Shown here piece after piece: positions 1 through 7,954 of a stretch of 27,312 nucleotides of DNA. The notes under the pieces are model-generated. The model ran no database searches. It had not been told where the DNA came from and saw nothing but the letters and a program-made list of their open reading frames with translations. Every line of letters starts with the position of its first letter. Position 1 is the first letter of the stretch. The DNA is from an uncultured Actinomyces sp. (GTDB taxonomy: Bacteria; Actinomycetota; Actinomycetes; Actinomycetales; Actinomycetaceae), in NCBI GenBank assembly GCA_938022345.1, contig CALIEP010000030.1:1-27312 (forward strand), in the 5' to 3' direction. A program made the position numbers and the translations under genes.

Positions 1-110
1 ACGATTCCTGCTGCGTAGATGCAACCAAGGGCTACTGATAGAAACAAGTATTAGGCAAACGGAACACCGCTTGTCTATCCGGCCCCACCCGGAAGAATAG
101 GAGAAATGAA
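1..110 (+). other. Leader of the glycyl-radical gene, possible end of an upstream gene
   Basis: One frame from base 1 reads TIPAA and stops at a TAG at 16-18, so an upstream gene might end here, but five residues are too few to identify. The rest is a leader with no convincing promoter. An AGGAG ribosome binding site at about 98-102 precedes the ATG at 111. A pflB gene upstream would be expected from the neighbouring pflA, but it lies outside the window. Confidence 0.25.
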
Positions 111-362
111 ATGGCAACGAAGACCTACGAAGAGCGTCTTGCTTCCATGAAGGCCGCCCGCGAAGAGCGTGAGGAAGGCGCTGGTCTGTACCACGCCAAC
201 ATCAACGTTCTCGACCAGGCAACCCTCGAGGACGCAATGGAGCACCCCGAGAACTACCCGAACCTGACCGTTCGCGTCTCGGGCTACGCAGTGAACTTCG
301 TTAAGCTCACCCGCGAGCAGCAGCTGGACGTGCTTTCCCGCACCTTCCACCACTCTGCCTGA
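111..362 (+). CDS. grcA: Free-standing glycyl radical domain protein (GrcA/YfiD-like)
   Basis: This 83-residue protein is equivalent to the C-terminal glycyl-radical segment of pyruvate formate-lyase (PFL) or to E. coli GrcA (YfiD). Residues 54-63 contain the RVSGYAVNF core, with the radical glycine at G58, followed by the LTREQQLDVLSRTF helix and a short tail. The N-terminal 25 residues are charged and lack PFL similarity. In the family, such domains receive a radical from PflA and either restore oxygen-cleaved PFL or act as its detachable radical subunit. The gene has a good AGGAG site, and the PFL activase lies 139 bp downstream, so the partner is almost certainly PFL. It could be a stress spare part like YfiD or an obligate subunit of a split PFL; this depends on whether the upstream pflB keeps its own glycyl domain. 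Confidence 0.88.
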   Translation: MATKTYEERLASMKAAREEREEGAGLYHANINVLDQATLEDAMEHPENYPNLTVRVSGYAVNFVKLTREQQLDVLSRTFHHSA

Positions 363-366
363 GCGT

Positions 367-418
367 AGATAGATGAATGGGGCGCTGGCCGCAGGGCCCG
401 CGCCCCATTCATTTATCT
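367..418 (+). terminator. Strong hairpin after the glycyl-radical gene
   Basis: A perfect 13-bp stem (373-385 with 400-412) is extended outward by a further six pairs including one G-U, and inward by GGCC/GGCC around a GCAG loop. It begins just after the stop codon. No uninterrupted T tract follows directly, although T-rich sequence starts about 15 bases later. It may stop or attenuate transcription into pflA, or protect the 3' end of the upstream mRNA. Confidence 0.65.
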
Positions 419-451
419 GGCGGATCACGAAATTTTTCTTATCTTTCTTTC

Positions 452-469
452 GTTCCTCTAGGTAGGAAC
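452..469 (+). promoter_or_regulatory. Inverted repeat upstream of pflA
   Basis: GTTCCT (452-457) and AGGAAC (464-469) form a perfect 6-bp inverted repeat with a 6-base spacer, about 32 bases before the pflA start. It could be an operator or a small leader hairpin. I do not recognise it as the site of a particular regulator, and no matching -10/-35 pair is convincing. Confidence 0.3.
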
Positions 470-501
470 CAACCTTTGGGTAGTAATCCACGGAGCACAC
501 A

Positions 502-1383
502 ATGACCATGACTATGAGCAGCGCTGAGCTACTTCGCGATCAGGATTTCCAGGCACCTACGGCTCGGACAGCCGGCCAGGGTGTTGAAGGCCTGGAAGAA
601 TTGACTGACCTTGAACGTTCGGATCGCTTGGCTCGAATGCGTGAGGGAACCCTTGGTTCAATCCACTCGTGGGAATTGGTCACTGCCGTTGACGGCCCTG
701 GAACCCGTATGACGGTCTTCCTCAATGGCTGCCCGCTTCGCTGCTTGTACTGCCACAACCCCGATACCTTCCTCATGAAGGATGGTGCTCCCATTTCAGA
801 TGAGGAGCTTTTGAATAAGATCCGTCGCTACCGCAGGGTTTTTAAAGCAACCAACGGTGGAATTACCCTTTCCGGCGGCGAGGTCCTCATGCAGCCGGCA
901 TTCGCCAAGCGCATTATCTTGGGCACGAAAGCCATGGGGATCCACACCTGCATCGATACCTCCGGTTACCTTGGCGCGAACTGTGACGATGAGATGCTGG
1001 ACAACCTTGATCTTGTCCTTCTGGACGTGAAGTCTGGCTTCCCCGAGACCTACAAGGAAGTCACTGGCCGTGACCTTCAGCCGACCATCGACTTTGGTGA
1101 TCGCATCGCTCAGCGGGGCGGCCCGACCAGAATTTGGATCCGCTTCGTCTTAGTTCCCGGTCTGACCGATGATCCGGAGAACATTCATCGAGTCGGCGAG
1201 ATCGTCTTGCGATGGAAGAACGTCATTGACCGTGTTGAGGTTCTTCCCTTCCACCAGCTTGGTTCCGATAAGTGGAAGAGCTTGGGACTCGAATACAAGT
1301 TGGAAGATACGAAGCCACCATCGCCCGAAGCAACAGACAAGGTTCGTGATTACTTCCGCAGTCTAGGCTTCGAAGTCCACTGA
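502..1383 (+). CDS. pflA: Pyruvate formate-lyase-activating enzyme
   Basis: This radical SAM enzyme installs the glycyl radical on pyruvate formate-lyase using S-adenosylmethionine and a [4Fe-4S] cluster. The CxxxCxxC cluster motif is at C77, C81 and C84 (GCPLRCLYCHNPDT). A GGE-type SAM-binding motif follows (TLSGGEVLMQP), then the DTSGYLG and LDVKS strands typical of PflA. The 293-residue protein is about 45 residues longer than E. coli PflA because of an acidic N-terminal extension before GSIHSWELV. GGAG at 492-495 supports the ATG at 502, but later in-frame ATGs at 508 and 514 are possible. It follows the glycyl-radical protein gene, its expected substrate family. Confidence 0.95.
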   Translation: MTMTMSSAELLRDQDFQAPTARTAGQGVEGLEELTDLERSDRLARMREGTLGSIHSWELVTAVDGPGTRMTVFLNGCPLRCLYCHNPDTFLMKDGAPISDEELLNKIRRYRRVFKATNGGITLSGGEVLMQPAFAKRIILGTKAMGIHTCIDTSGYLGANCDDEMLDNLDLVLLDVKSGFPETYKEVTGRDLQPTIDFGDRIAQRGGPTRIWIRFVLVPGLTDDPENIHRVGEIVLRWKNVIDRVEVLPFHQLGSDKWKSLGLEYKLEDTKPPSPEATDKVRDYFRSLGFEVH

Positions 1384-1408
1384 GAAACTGTAGACGAGCA
1401 AAAGTTCT

Positions 1409-1444
1409 GCCGCCCCTAGAATCCCATCTAGATTCATGGGCGGC
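1409..1444 (+). terminator. Intrinsic-type terminator after pflA
   Basis: GCCGCCC (1409-1415) pairs with GGGCGGC (1438-1444), with an inner GAATC/GATTC stem. It lies 26 bases after the pflA stop and is followed by the short T-rich stretch TACTTTGTT. It fits a terminator for the forward pfl unit ahead of the convergent acetyltransferase gene. Confidence 0.65.
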
Positions 1445-1510
1445 TACTTTGTTGTCGCGATTGGGGCTTTATCGTTCCTACAACGACGAAGCTGTACTGC
1501 CTGAGAAAAA

Positions 1511-1540
1511 TCGGCACGCGTATCGTCGGCACGCATATCG
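1511..1540. repeat. 15-bp tandem duplication
   Basis: TCGGCACGCGTATCG at 1511-1525 is followed directly by TCGGCACGCATATCG, one mismatch in 15. It lies in the 132-bp gap between the pflA terminator and the end of the convergent acetyltransferase gene. Just beyond it, AAGGAC (1541-1546) and GTCCTT (1557-1562) could form a weak hairpin downstream of the acetyltransferase gene. No gene is apparent in this gap. Confidence 0.6.
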
Positions 1541-1576
1541 AAGGACAGGTGTATACGTCCTTTCACACCGTAAGTT

Positions 1577-2221
1577 CTACTCCGTATTGGGCTCCTGGGA
1601 GAGCGAGCCCAAAGCACCTTGTAAATCCTCCCCCTCACGCAACTCACGAATCACGCGAGCAGGATTACCCACGGCCAAGCTATAAGGCGGAAGTGAGCGC
1701 GTGACAACCGATCCTGCTCCGACTACCGAGTCATGACCAATTGTCACTCCCTGGCATACTGTTACCCCGCTTGCCAGCCACACATTATCTTCAATAGTGA
1801 TGGGCTCAGCGCTCTCCCACCCCTCACGGCGAGGCCCGTGTTCCAAGGGATGAACGGGAGTCAATAACTGACAATTCGGACCGATAAGAACGTCATTACC
1901 AATACGAATTTCTGCAACATCGAGCGCGGTCAAGCCATAGTTCACCCAGACCCCCTCGCCGATATGAATATTAAATCCGTAGTCAACGCGAAAAGGCGGA
2001 CGAATTGTCACCCGTTCCCCCACGCTGCCGAGGATCTGCTGAAGAAGATAGTGCGCAATATCAGGATCCTCTGGAAGTGCCTGCTCGTAGAGTTTCAACA
2101 GGCGCTGCGAGCGCCGTGAAACCTCAGCCATTTTCGGGTGATCTCCGATATACCAATCCCCCGCGAGCATCCGCTCCCAATTATTACGCCCATCGGCTTC
2201 GAAATTTCCGTGCTGGCGCAT
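1577..2221 (-). CDS. Sugar O-acetyltransferase (maltose/galactoside acetyltransferase family)
   Basis: This 214-residue enzyme of the LacA/Maa/NodL group should transfer acetyl from acetyl-CoA to a sugar hydroxyl. Residues about 15-55 form the small N-terminal helical domain (ERMLAGDWYIG). Hexapeptide repeats of the left-handed beta-helix follow from about residue 70 (IHIGEGVWVNYG, IRIGNDVLIGPN, ITIEDNVWLASG, VTIGHDSVVGAGSVV). The catalytic histidine is H124 in TPVHPL, and the end has the family's VGNPARVIR motif. The start overlaps the stop of the amidotransferase gene by one base (TAATG), so translation is probably coupled. The true sugar acceptor cannot be told from the sequence. Confidence 0.92.
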   Translation of the reverse strand: MRQHGNFEADGRNNWERMLAGDWYIGDHPKMAEVSRRSQRLLKLYEQALPEDPDIAHYLLQQILGSVGERVTIRPPFRVDYGFNIHIGEGVWVNYGLTALDVAEIRIGNDVLIGPNCQLLTPVHPLEHGPRREGWESAEPITIEDNVWLASGVTVCQGVTIGHDSVVGAGSVVTRSLPPYSLAVGNPARVIRELREGEDLQGALGSLSQEPNTE

Positions 2222-2928
2222 TAGCTATCCCAATTTCGCAATAGCGCAAGCAGCAATTCCATCGAGTATCGATCCGAACGCGGATCCTCGGGATGCCACT
2301 GAACGCCAAGAATCCCGGTATTAGGATCCTCAACTGCTTCGATCACGCCGTCACTGCTACGCGCACTTACCTGCAGCCCATCTCCCACCCGGTCAATACT
2401 CTGGTGATGCGCTGAGCTAACCGTGAGCTCGCGGCCAAAGCCGGCACGAATCAGAACCGATCCTTCATCCACAACAACCTGGTGACGCGCAAAACGTTGG
2501 TCATCAAGAAGAGTCGGGCTCTCATGACCCTCCATGTCTTGAATCAAGGTGCCGCCGTAAGCAACGTTAATCACCTGATGCCCGCGGCAAATTCCAAGAA
2601 GCGGTATATGCCGTTCGCGGCACAATTGGACTAACGCGATTTGTCGCCGATCGCCTTCTGGCCAATGCTGACCTTCTCTGGGGTAGCCAGAATCCATGCC
2701 GTAAAACTCGGGAGCAACATCTGGTCCTCCCAAGATGATCACTGCATCAGCACCTTCAACAAGCTGCTCGGGCAAGCGAGGATCGCTATCCGCAATGTGC
2801 AATCGCACATCCCAGGTGGCGACAGCACTGCTCAGAACGCTCCCCTGCAATGCCTCCAGTAAGGCCTGTTCCCGGCAAGTGGCGCGGTGATCGGTCAGGG
2901 CACTGACCAGAAGGGTCGGGCGACTCAT
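2221..2928 (-). CDS. Class I glutamine amidotransferase, gamma-glutamyl-GABA hydrolase-like (peptidase C26)
   Basis: This 235-residue protein resembles PuuD, which hydrolyses gamma-glutamyl-gamma-aminobutyrate. The nucleophile elbow is LLGICRGHQVIN with the cysteine at residue 114. The other triad members are H212 and E214 in GVQWHPED, and the oxyanion strand is VIILGGPDVAPEFYG. An in-frame GTG at 2931 was rejected because AAGGAG (2934-2939 on the plus strand) lies only two bases from it but the ideal five bases from the ATG at 2928. It starts 19 bases after the pepC stop and ends coupled to the acetyltransferase gene. Because it sits with an aminopeptidase and no putrescine genes are seen, gamma-glutamyl peptide or amide cleavage is a safer call than PuuD itself. 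Confidence 0.88.
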   Translation of the reverse strand: MSRPTLLVSALTDHRATCREQALLEALQGSVLSSAVATWDVRLHIADSDPRLPEQLVEGADAVIILGGPDVAPEFYGMDSGYPREGQHWPEGDRRQIALVQLCRERHIPLLGICRGHQVINVAYGGTLIQDMEGHESPTLLDDQRFARHQVVVDEGSVLIRAGFGRELTVSSAHHQSIDRVGDGLQVSARSSDGVIEAVEDPNTGILGVQWHPEDPRSDRYSMELLLALLRNWDS

Positions 2929-2947
2929 CACGTCTCCTTGATATCAC

Positions 2948-4273
2948 TCAGGCCAGAGTTCCCATGGGGTCCCATGCGGGCAAAACGATGGGTTCAGAGT
3001 CCACTGCGGCAGCTAGGCCTTCAGGAAGCGCAGTCTTAGGCACAACGACCTCGAAAACGTTATCGGTAAACCACTGATCATCCATGGTGAAGAAGCCGGA
3101 ATCTCCGGGTTCGTCACCCCAGGAATTCTCAACCCTCCACGCGCGAGGTTGTCCGGCCTCGTCAAGGTCAACTCCGGTAAAGAGCATCGCGTGGTCCATC
3201 GCTGACTCGCCCGAGCGCACTCGCTCAAGCTTCGTCGAGCTGAAATCGACATCAAAGAGACCGTCGTAGTCATGGATACCGGTTACAAAGAAGCCGAGGC
3301 CACGATCATATGGCTGGGAGACGTCGGCACCGAACCACACAGCCTCACCTGCTGCGATCTGTGCAGCTGCAATGCGCTTAATCTCTTCAACGGGGGCATT
3401 CAGGTAGCGAATTGGACGTCCACCGACGACATTGCCCAGGTGCTCGACAGTTTCCATCGATCCCTTCGGGTTTTCGGGACGGGGATCATCAACCAGGCAG
3501 ATGTACTCGCTCAGGTCCACGCCCACGTGGCGCTCGTAGAACTCGTGAGGAGTGATCTCGCCATCGCGATGGAAGTTGCCCTCATCATCACGCCACTGCC
3601 AGTTAAAATGCACGGGCGGCTCACCCAGGCATACAACGAGAATCTTCCACACATCAGCCAAAATCTTGCGACGCTGAGTATCGACTTCCTCAGCGCTTGC
3701 ACCGGCAGCAATGGCCTCGCGCAGACGAAGGGCACCAATGTGGAGCACTGCGCGCAGGCGCGCATTCATTGGGCGAGAGTTCGTTGATGCCTCACTTTCA
3801 GGCATGACCTCCTTGGGCACCAAGCCATACTTCATATAGACCGAAACAGCCATATCCCACTGGCCACCATCGCCCAAAACATCGCCCAGCAGGAACTGAA
3901 CCAGACGACCGTCAAGGGGCTCGTCCGAAGTAGCAATGATGTCGGTCAGGAACCAGTTGGCGCGTTCGAACTTATCCCAGAAGAATACGTAGCTCTGAGA
4001 GAACTCGAAGTTCTTGATCCCCAGGCTCTCGCGCGCCCGCGAGCGCAGGAAGTTCAGCGAGGAAAAGAGCCAGCAGCGACCGGACTTCTTCTGGGAAGTC
4101 GCCTTCCAATCATCCAAGCGGTGTGAAACAGCTGTGGAAGTGTGCTGAATCTTTTCACGGTTCAAAGAAGCGGCTTCAATCCCAACTTGGGTTGCGGCAT
4201 TCCTGGCCAGCGCGACCTTGGCGCTTTCCTCTTCGCGCAGCTGCATCAGGAGGTCGTTGGAGATCTCAGGCAT
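2948..4273 (-). CDS. pepC: Aminopeptidase C (bleomycin hydrolase family, peptidase C1B)
   Basis: This cytoplasmic cysteine aminopeptidase removes N-terminal residues from peptides and in this family forms a self-compartmentalised hexamer. The papain-type catalytic residues are visible: Q61 and C67 in SQKKSGRCWLFSS, H361 in AMDHAMLFTGV, and N383 in VENSWGDEPGDSG. The length of 441 residues matches PepC of lactic acid bacteria. The C-terminal extension that enters the active site is present (residues about 425-441). No signal peptide is seen. AGAGGA lies about seven bases before the ATG. It leads a three-gene minus-strand operon with the amidotransferase and the acetyltransferase, which suggests a peptide-recycling unit. 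Confidence 0.96.
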   Translation of the reverse strand: MPEISNDLLMQLREEESAKVALARNAATQVGIEAASLNREKIQHTSTAVSHRLDDWKATSQKKSGRCWLFSSLNFLRSRARESLGIKNFEFSQSYVFFWDKFERANWFLTDIIATSDEPLDGRLVQFLLGDVLGDGGQWDMAVSVYMKYGLVPKEVMPESEASTNSRPMNARLRAVLHIGALRLREAIAAGASAEEVDTQRRKILADVWKILVVCLGEPPVHFNWQWRDDEGNFHRDGEITPHEFYERHVGVDLSEYICLVDDPRPENPKGSMETVEHLGNVVGGRPIRYLNAPVEEIKRIAAAQIAAGEAVWFGADVSQPYDRGLGFFVTGIHDYDGLFDVDFSSTKLERVRSGESAMDHAMLFTGVDLDEAGQPRAWRVENSWGDEPGDSGFFTMDDQWFTDNVFEVVVPKTALPEGLAAAVDSEPIVLPAWDPMGTLA

Positions 4274-4460
4274 ATTCTCGTCCTCTCATTTGACTAGTAC
4301 TTTAAGCATCTTTGCTTCCTCCATACTACGCTCCTGAGGAGTATCTCCCAGTTTCTGTCCACGACCAAGGAAGGGCCTGAAGTCTTAGGGATAGCCGTTC
4401 TTTCCCACCTACACTGAACTGGTACAGTTTCCTCTGTACAAGCCACAGTGAGGTGTTGCT
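4274..4460. promoter_or_regulatory. Divergent promoter region with two palindromes
   Basis: This 187-bp gap separates pepC (minus) from the epimerase gene (plus), so it should hold both promoters. An 11-base palindrome CTCCTGAGGAG lies at 4331-4341, and AACTG-GTA-CAGTT lies at 4417-4429 just ahead of the epimerase gene, followed by a TGTACA. These could be operators, but neither matches a regulator I can name. No -35/-10 pair is convincing on either strand. Confidence 0.4.
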
Positions 4461-5339
4461 ATGAGTTTCCATGCGTCGGGTCGCGAGCTTTCGTGCGAGG
4501 CCGGGTACTATTCCCTGAGCGTCGTCACCGTTGGTGCTGGGATCTCTTCCTTGAAGTGGAAGGGACGAAACCTCGTTCTTCCTCATAAGGTGACCGAAGT
4601 TGCGCCCGGCTGGTCTGGAAAAATGCTTCTTCCCTGGCCTAATCGGATTGCCGATGGACGTTATTCATGGAATGACAGGGAATACCTGCTGCCCATCAAC
4701 GACCGTGGGACTGGCACGGCGTTGCATGGACTTGCGGGGTGGCTTCCGTGGGAGATTGTTGACGCTACGGCATCTCACGTGAGATTAGAAAGCTTTATTG
4801 CGGCTCAGGAGTCCTATCCCTGGCCCCTGACAGCGCGTCTCGATCTACGTTTGGATCCTGAAAGTGGCCTAAATATTGAGTTATCGGCAAAGAACTTGGG
4901 GGATTCTCCTGCGCCCTATGGGGCTTCTCTCCACCCTTATCTTCTGGGAGGCACCACCGCTGATGACTCGATACTGAGCCTTCCGGCCTCGCGCATTGTC
5001 GATACCGACGAGAATCTATTGCCAACGGGAATCAACCCCGTCAGCACTGCATACGACTTCCGCGTTCCCCGCATGGTTGATGATCTTTTCATCGATCACT
5101 GTTACGGCGGTCTTCAAGGGAACTGGGAGGTGCGCGTGACAAATACGCAAGGTGAAGGCGCGGCCTTGGCTTCCAATACACCGTGGGTTCAAATCCACAC
5201 AGCAGATGCCCTTGGCCGTCCAGGCATCGCGGTCGAACCAATGACCTGCCCGCCCGATGCATTCAATTCGGGAATTGATCTGGTCTCTTTGGCACCTGGC
5301 CAGCGTCACCGTCTCTCCCTGTCCATCCGCGGACTGTAA
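4461..5339 (+). CDS. Aldose 1-epimerase family protein
   Basis: This 292-residue galactose-mutarotase-like protein should interconvert alpha and beta anomers of an aldose in the cytoplasm. Family motifs are LLPWPNRIADGRYSW (57-70), the first active-site histidine H89 in ALHGLAGW, H158 in YGASLHPYL, and the catalytic glutamate E259 in AVEPMTCPPDAFNSG. GTGAGG precedes the ATG by seven bases. The helicase gene starts 22 bases after its stop. Substrate choice (galactose, glucose or a phosphorylated sugar) cannot be read from the sequence. Confidence 0.93.
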   Translation: MSFHASGRELSCEAGYYSLSVVTVGAGISSLKWKGRNLVLPHKVTEVAPGWSGKMLLPWPNRIADGRYSWNDREYLLPINDRGTGTALHGLAGWLPWEIVDATASHVRLESFIAAQESYPWPLTARLDLRLDPESGLNIELSAKNLGDSPAPYGASLHPYLLGGTTADDSILSLPASRIVDTDENLLPTGINPVSTAYDFRVPRMVDDLFIDHCYGGLQGNWEVRVTNTQGEGAALASNTPWVQIHTADALGRPGIAVEPMTCPPDAFNSGIDLVSLAPGQRHRLSLSIRGL

Positions 5340-5361
5340 GAGAGCATGTAATACTGAAGCG

Positions 5362-7854
5362 GTGTTGAGCTTTCAGGATGCGATTACTCGGGCCAGTGAT
5401 TTGCCCGTCTCTCGACTGCTTCCTGATTTTCTACGTTCATGCATCTCCGGTAGCGTATCAATTATTTCCGCGAGCGCTGGTAGCGGAAAGACGACTCTTA
5501 TTCCCCTTGCCTGCGCAGAGCTTCTTGAGCCCGGGCAGCGAGTCCTCGTCTGCTCTCCGCGGCGCGTGAGTGCGCGTTCCTGCGCTCGCCGCTTGGCCCA
5601 GTTATTGAATGACCGCGTTGGCCACCTTGTGGGGTTTAGCGTCCGCGGTCAAAGCGAGCGAAGCACGTCGACGCGCATTGAATTTGTTACCCCCGGTGTC
5701 CTGACCCGAATGATTCACTCTGATCCAGAATTGCAGGGAATCGGTTGTGTCATTCTTGATGAGTTTCATGAACGGGCAGTCGATAGCGATCTTGCGTGTG
5801 ACTTCCTCAGCGATATTCGCGAGGTTCTCCGCGAAGACCTTCGTTTGGTCATCATGTCTGCGACCGTCGATATTGATGCTCTTCGCAGCCTTCTAGCTGA
5901 TTTTTCGCCTCAGGTTTTTGAGCTTAATCAAGAGCTTTATCCAGTTGATATTGTCTGGGAAGCGCCGCCGCGCGGTGTCGACTATTTCCAAGGCGAGAGG
6001 GTAAATATTCCTTTCCTCCGTCATATCGCCGCACTTGCTGCGCGGGCACTGGAACGTTACCCCGGGGACGCGCTTGTGTTCGTTCCAGGGATGCGTGAAA
6101 TCTCCAAGGTATGCGAGTTCCTTGAGGGAGTGGATGCGCAGGTCATTGCACTTCACGGCCAACTGTCTCCTTCGCAGCAGGATGAGATTTTCGCTGCTTC
6201 ATCTTCGAGGCGAATCATCGTTTCTTCCTCTATTGCAGAAAGCGCACTTACGGTCCCGGGAGTCCAGATCGTCATTGATTCAACATTGAGCAGGCATACG
6301 CGCTTCTCCCCCGCTCGCGAGGCCACTTCGCTGGTCACGGTCCCCTCGCCTCGTTCTTCTATGGTGCAACGCGCGGGACGAGCCGGGCGCCTCGGTCCTG
6401 GAGTGTGTATTCGTGCCATGGAATCCTCGGGATGGGCGATGCGCCCGTCTCAGCCCTCCCCCGAAATCACGATCTGCGACCCCGTTCCGCCTCTACTTTC
6501 TGTGGCGTGTTGGTCGCGCGCAGACTTCTCCTCCGTCCGTCTTCTTGATACCCCCAGCCGAGGCCTCGAGGAGTATGCGCGTTCCTCCCTTGAAGCTTTG
6601 GGGGCGATTGACGAGGCCGGTCAGGCGCTGCCCCACGGACGTTCACTTGCGCTCTCCCCAGTGGACCCTCGCATTGCCCACGCACTCAGCACTCTTGAGG
6701 ATGAGATTCCACGAGAAATTGCGGCACTTTGCGCAGCTGTGATCTCTGAAGATTTACGTCCAAAAGGAGGCAACTTACTGAGCTGTCTATATTCGCTTCC
6801 GCTGGGCGGTGTTCAAGCTGCCCGCATTGAAGAAACTGCCGCGCGTATGTGCCAAGCTCCCCGCCCAATCTGGGATACACACTCACGCGCGAAAGTCGCA
6901 GCTGCTATGGCAGATTTTGTCTCTCGCGCTTTTCCACTTCGTCTTGCGCGTCAACGTGAAGGAAGTAACCGATATCTTCTTGTTTCTGGCGTAGGCGCAT
7001 CGCTTCCACAAGCTTCCGCTTTAGAGGGAAGCACATGGCTTGCAATAGCCGATCTGCAGTCAACCACCGGTGATGGAATCATTCGTTCGGCGCTCCCTCT
7101 TGACCAAGACACTGCCTGCACGGCTGCGTCCCATCTTCATAAATCTGTTTCGCGCCTGACGCTTGATCAGGGTCGAATCCTTGCAGTGACCGAGGAAAAA
7201 CTCGGGGCTGTGACTTTGAGCAGTACCCGCGTTCCAGATGCTGATCGCGAAGCAATGCGCTCCTTTGCTCTCACGGAGTTGGCAAAGATGAGCGTTGCAG
7301 ATCTACCGTGGAGCCAGAACGCATCACAGCTGCGACTGAGAATTCTCAAATGCCAAGAGTTTCTTGGAGATCCCTGGCCTCTTGTTGATGACGAACACTT
7401 CATGATTTCCTGCGGGCAATTTTTGGCAGATCAGTGGAGTGACGGCCGTCCTCTAGCACAGCTATCCCTTGGTGAGGCGCTGACATCCCTCTTGGTCTGG
7501 CCATTGAATAGGGACCTTGAGCGTCAAGCACCAACACAGATCGCAATCCCAACGGGCGCCGAGCGGCGCGTGGAATGGGATCACGAGGGGGCACGTGTTT
7601 CCCTGCGTGTTCAAGAAGCATTTGGCTGGACGGATTCTCCCCGATTCATGGATGGCCAACTTCCACTGCGCATCGAACTCACGGATCCCGCCGGACGTCC
7701 TGTGGCCATTACCAGCGATCTTGAGTCCTTCTGGAAAGGTCCCTACCATCAGGTTCGATCTGAGCTTCGAGGCCGCTATACCAAACATCATTGGCCTGAA
7801 GATCCCTTCTCCGTTGCTCCGACAGCACGAACGAAGCGCGCGTCGATGAGATAA
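5362..7854 (+). CDS. hrpB: ATP-dependent helicase HrpB
   Basis: This DEAH-family helicase of about 830 residues has the HrpB architecture: two RecA-like domains, a helicase-associated region and a C-terminal HrpB domain ending near WPEDPFSVAPTARTKR. Counting from the chosen start, motif I (ASAGSGKTT) is near 37-45, motif II is DEFH at 133-136, motif III is SAT at 166-168 and motif VI is QRAGRAGR at 336-343. An ATG at 5257 in the same frame lies inside the epimerase gene and adds residues unlike HrpB, so I prefer the GTG at 5362 (TTG at 5365 is possible). No good ribosome binding site is visible. A TAATAC seven bases upstream could make the message leaderless. The exact RNA or DNA substrate of bacterial HrpB is poorly known. 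Confidence 0.93.
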   Translation: MLSFQDAITRASDLPVSRLLPDFLRSCISGSVSIISASAGSGKTTLIPLACAELLEPGQRVLVCSPRRVSARSCARRLAQLLNDRVGHLVGFSVRGQSERSTSTRIEFVTPGVLTRMIHSDPELQGIGCVILDEFHERAVDSDLACDFLSDIREVLREDLRLVIMSATVDIDALRSLLADFSPQVFELNQELYPVDIVWEAPPRGVDYFQGERVNIPFLRHIAALAARALERYPGDALVFVPGMREISKVCEFLEGVDAQVIALHGQLSPSQQDEIFAASSSRRIIVSSSIAESALTVPGVQIVIDSTLSRHTRFSPAREATSLVTVPSPRSSMVQRAGRAGRLGPGVCIRAMESSGWAMRPSQPSPEITICDPVPPLLSVACWSRADFSSVRLLDTPSRGLEEYARSSLEALGAIDEAGQALPHGRSLALSPVDPRIAHALSTLEDEIPREIAALCAAVISEDLRPKGGNLLSCLYSLPLGGVQAARIEETAARMCQAPRPIWDTHSRAKVAAAMADFVSRAFPLRLARQREGSNRYLLVSGVGASLPQASALEGSTWLAIADLQSTTGDGIIRSALPLDQDTACTAASHLHKSVSRLTLDQGRILAVTEEKLGAVTLSSTRVPDADREAMRSFALTELAKMSVADLPWSQNASQLRLRILKCQEFLGDPWPLVDDEHFMISCGQFLADQWSDGRPLAQLSLGEALTSLLVWPLNRDLERQAPTQIAIPTGAERRVEWDHEGARVSLRVQEAFGWTDSPRFMDGQLPLRIELTDPAGRPVAITSDLESFWKGPYHQVRSELRGRYTKHHWPEDPFSVAPTARTKRASMR

Positions 7855-7885
7855 AAGTGAAGCGCCTCACCATCAGCTCTTCGTT

Positions 7886-7911
7886 GGAATGATGTTGTTT
7901 CAGCCTTCGTT
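7886..7911 (+). promoter_or_regulatory. SigR-type promoter (GGAAT-N18-GTT)
   Basis: GGAAT at 7886-7890 and GTT at 7909-7911 are separated by exactly 18 bases, with C before GTT. This matches the published SigR/SigH consensus of Streptomyces and mycobacteria. It lies 43 bases before the start codon of the RclA-like reductase, in the 100-bp gap after hrpB. The predicted transcript would begin near 7918 and keep the AAAGGAG ribosome binding site. The sigma factor that would read it is encoded at 24666-25259. Confidence 0.68.
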
Positions 7912-7954
7912 CTAGGAGGTAAGAAGGATCGCTCCACTCAGTAAAGGAGACACC

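Noticed and set aside
5257..5361. Upstream part of the helicase frame beginning at an ATG inside the epimerase gene
   Set aside because: It overlaps the epimerase by 83 bases, has no ribosome binding site and adds residues that do not resemble the HrpB N-terminus. The GTG at 5362 fits better.
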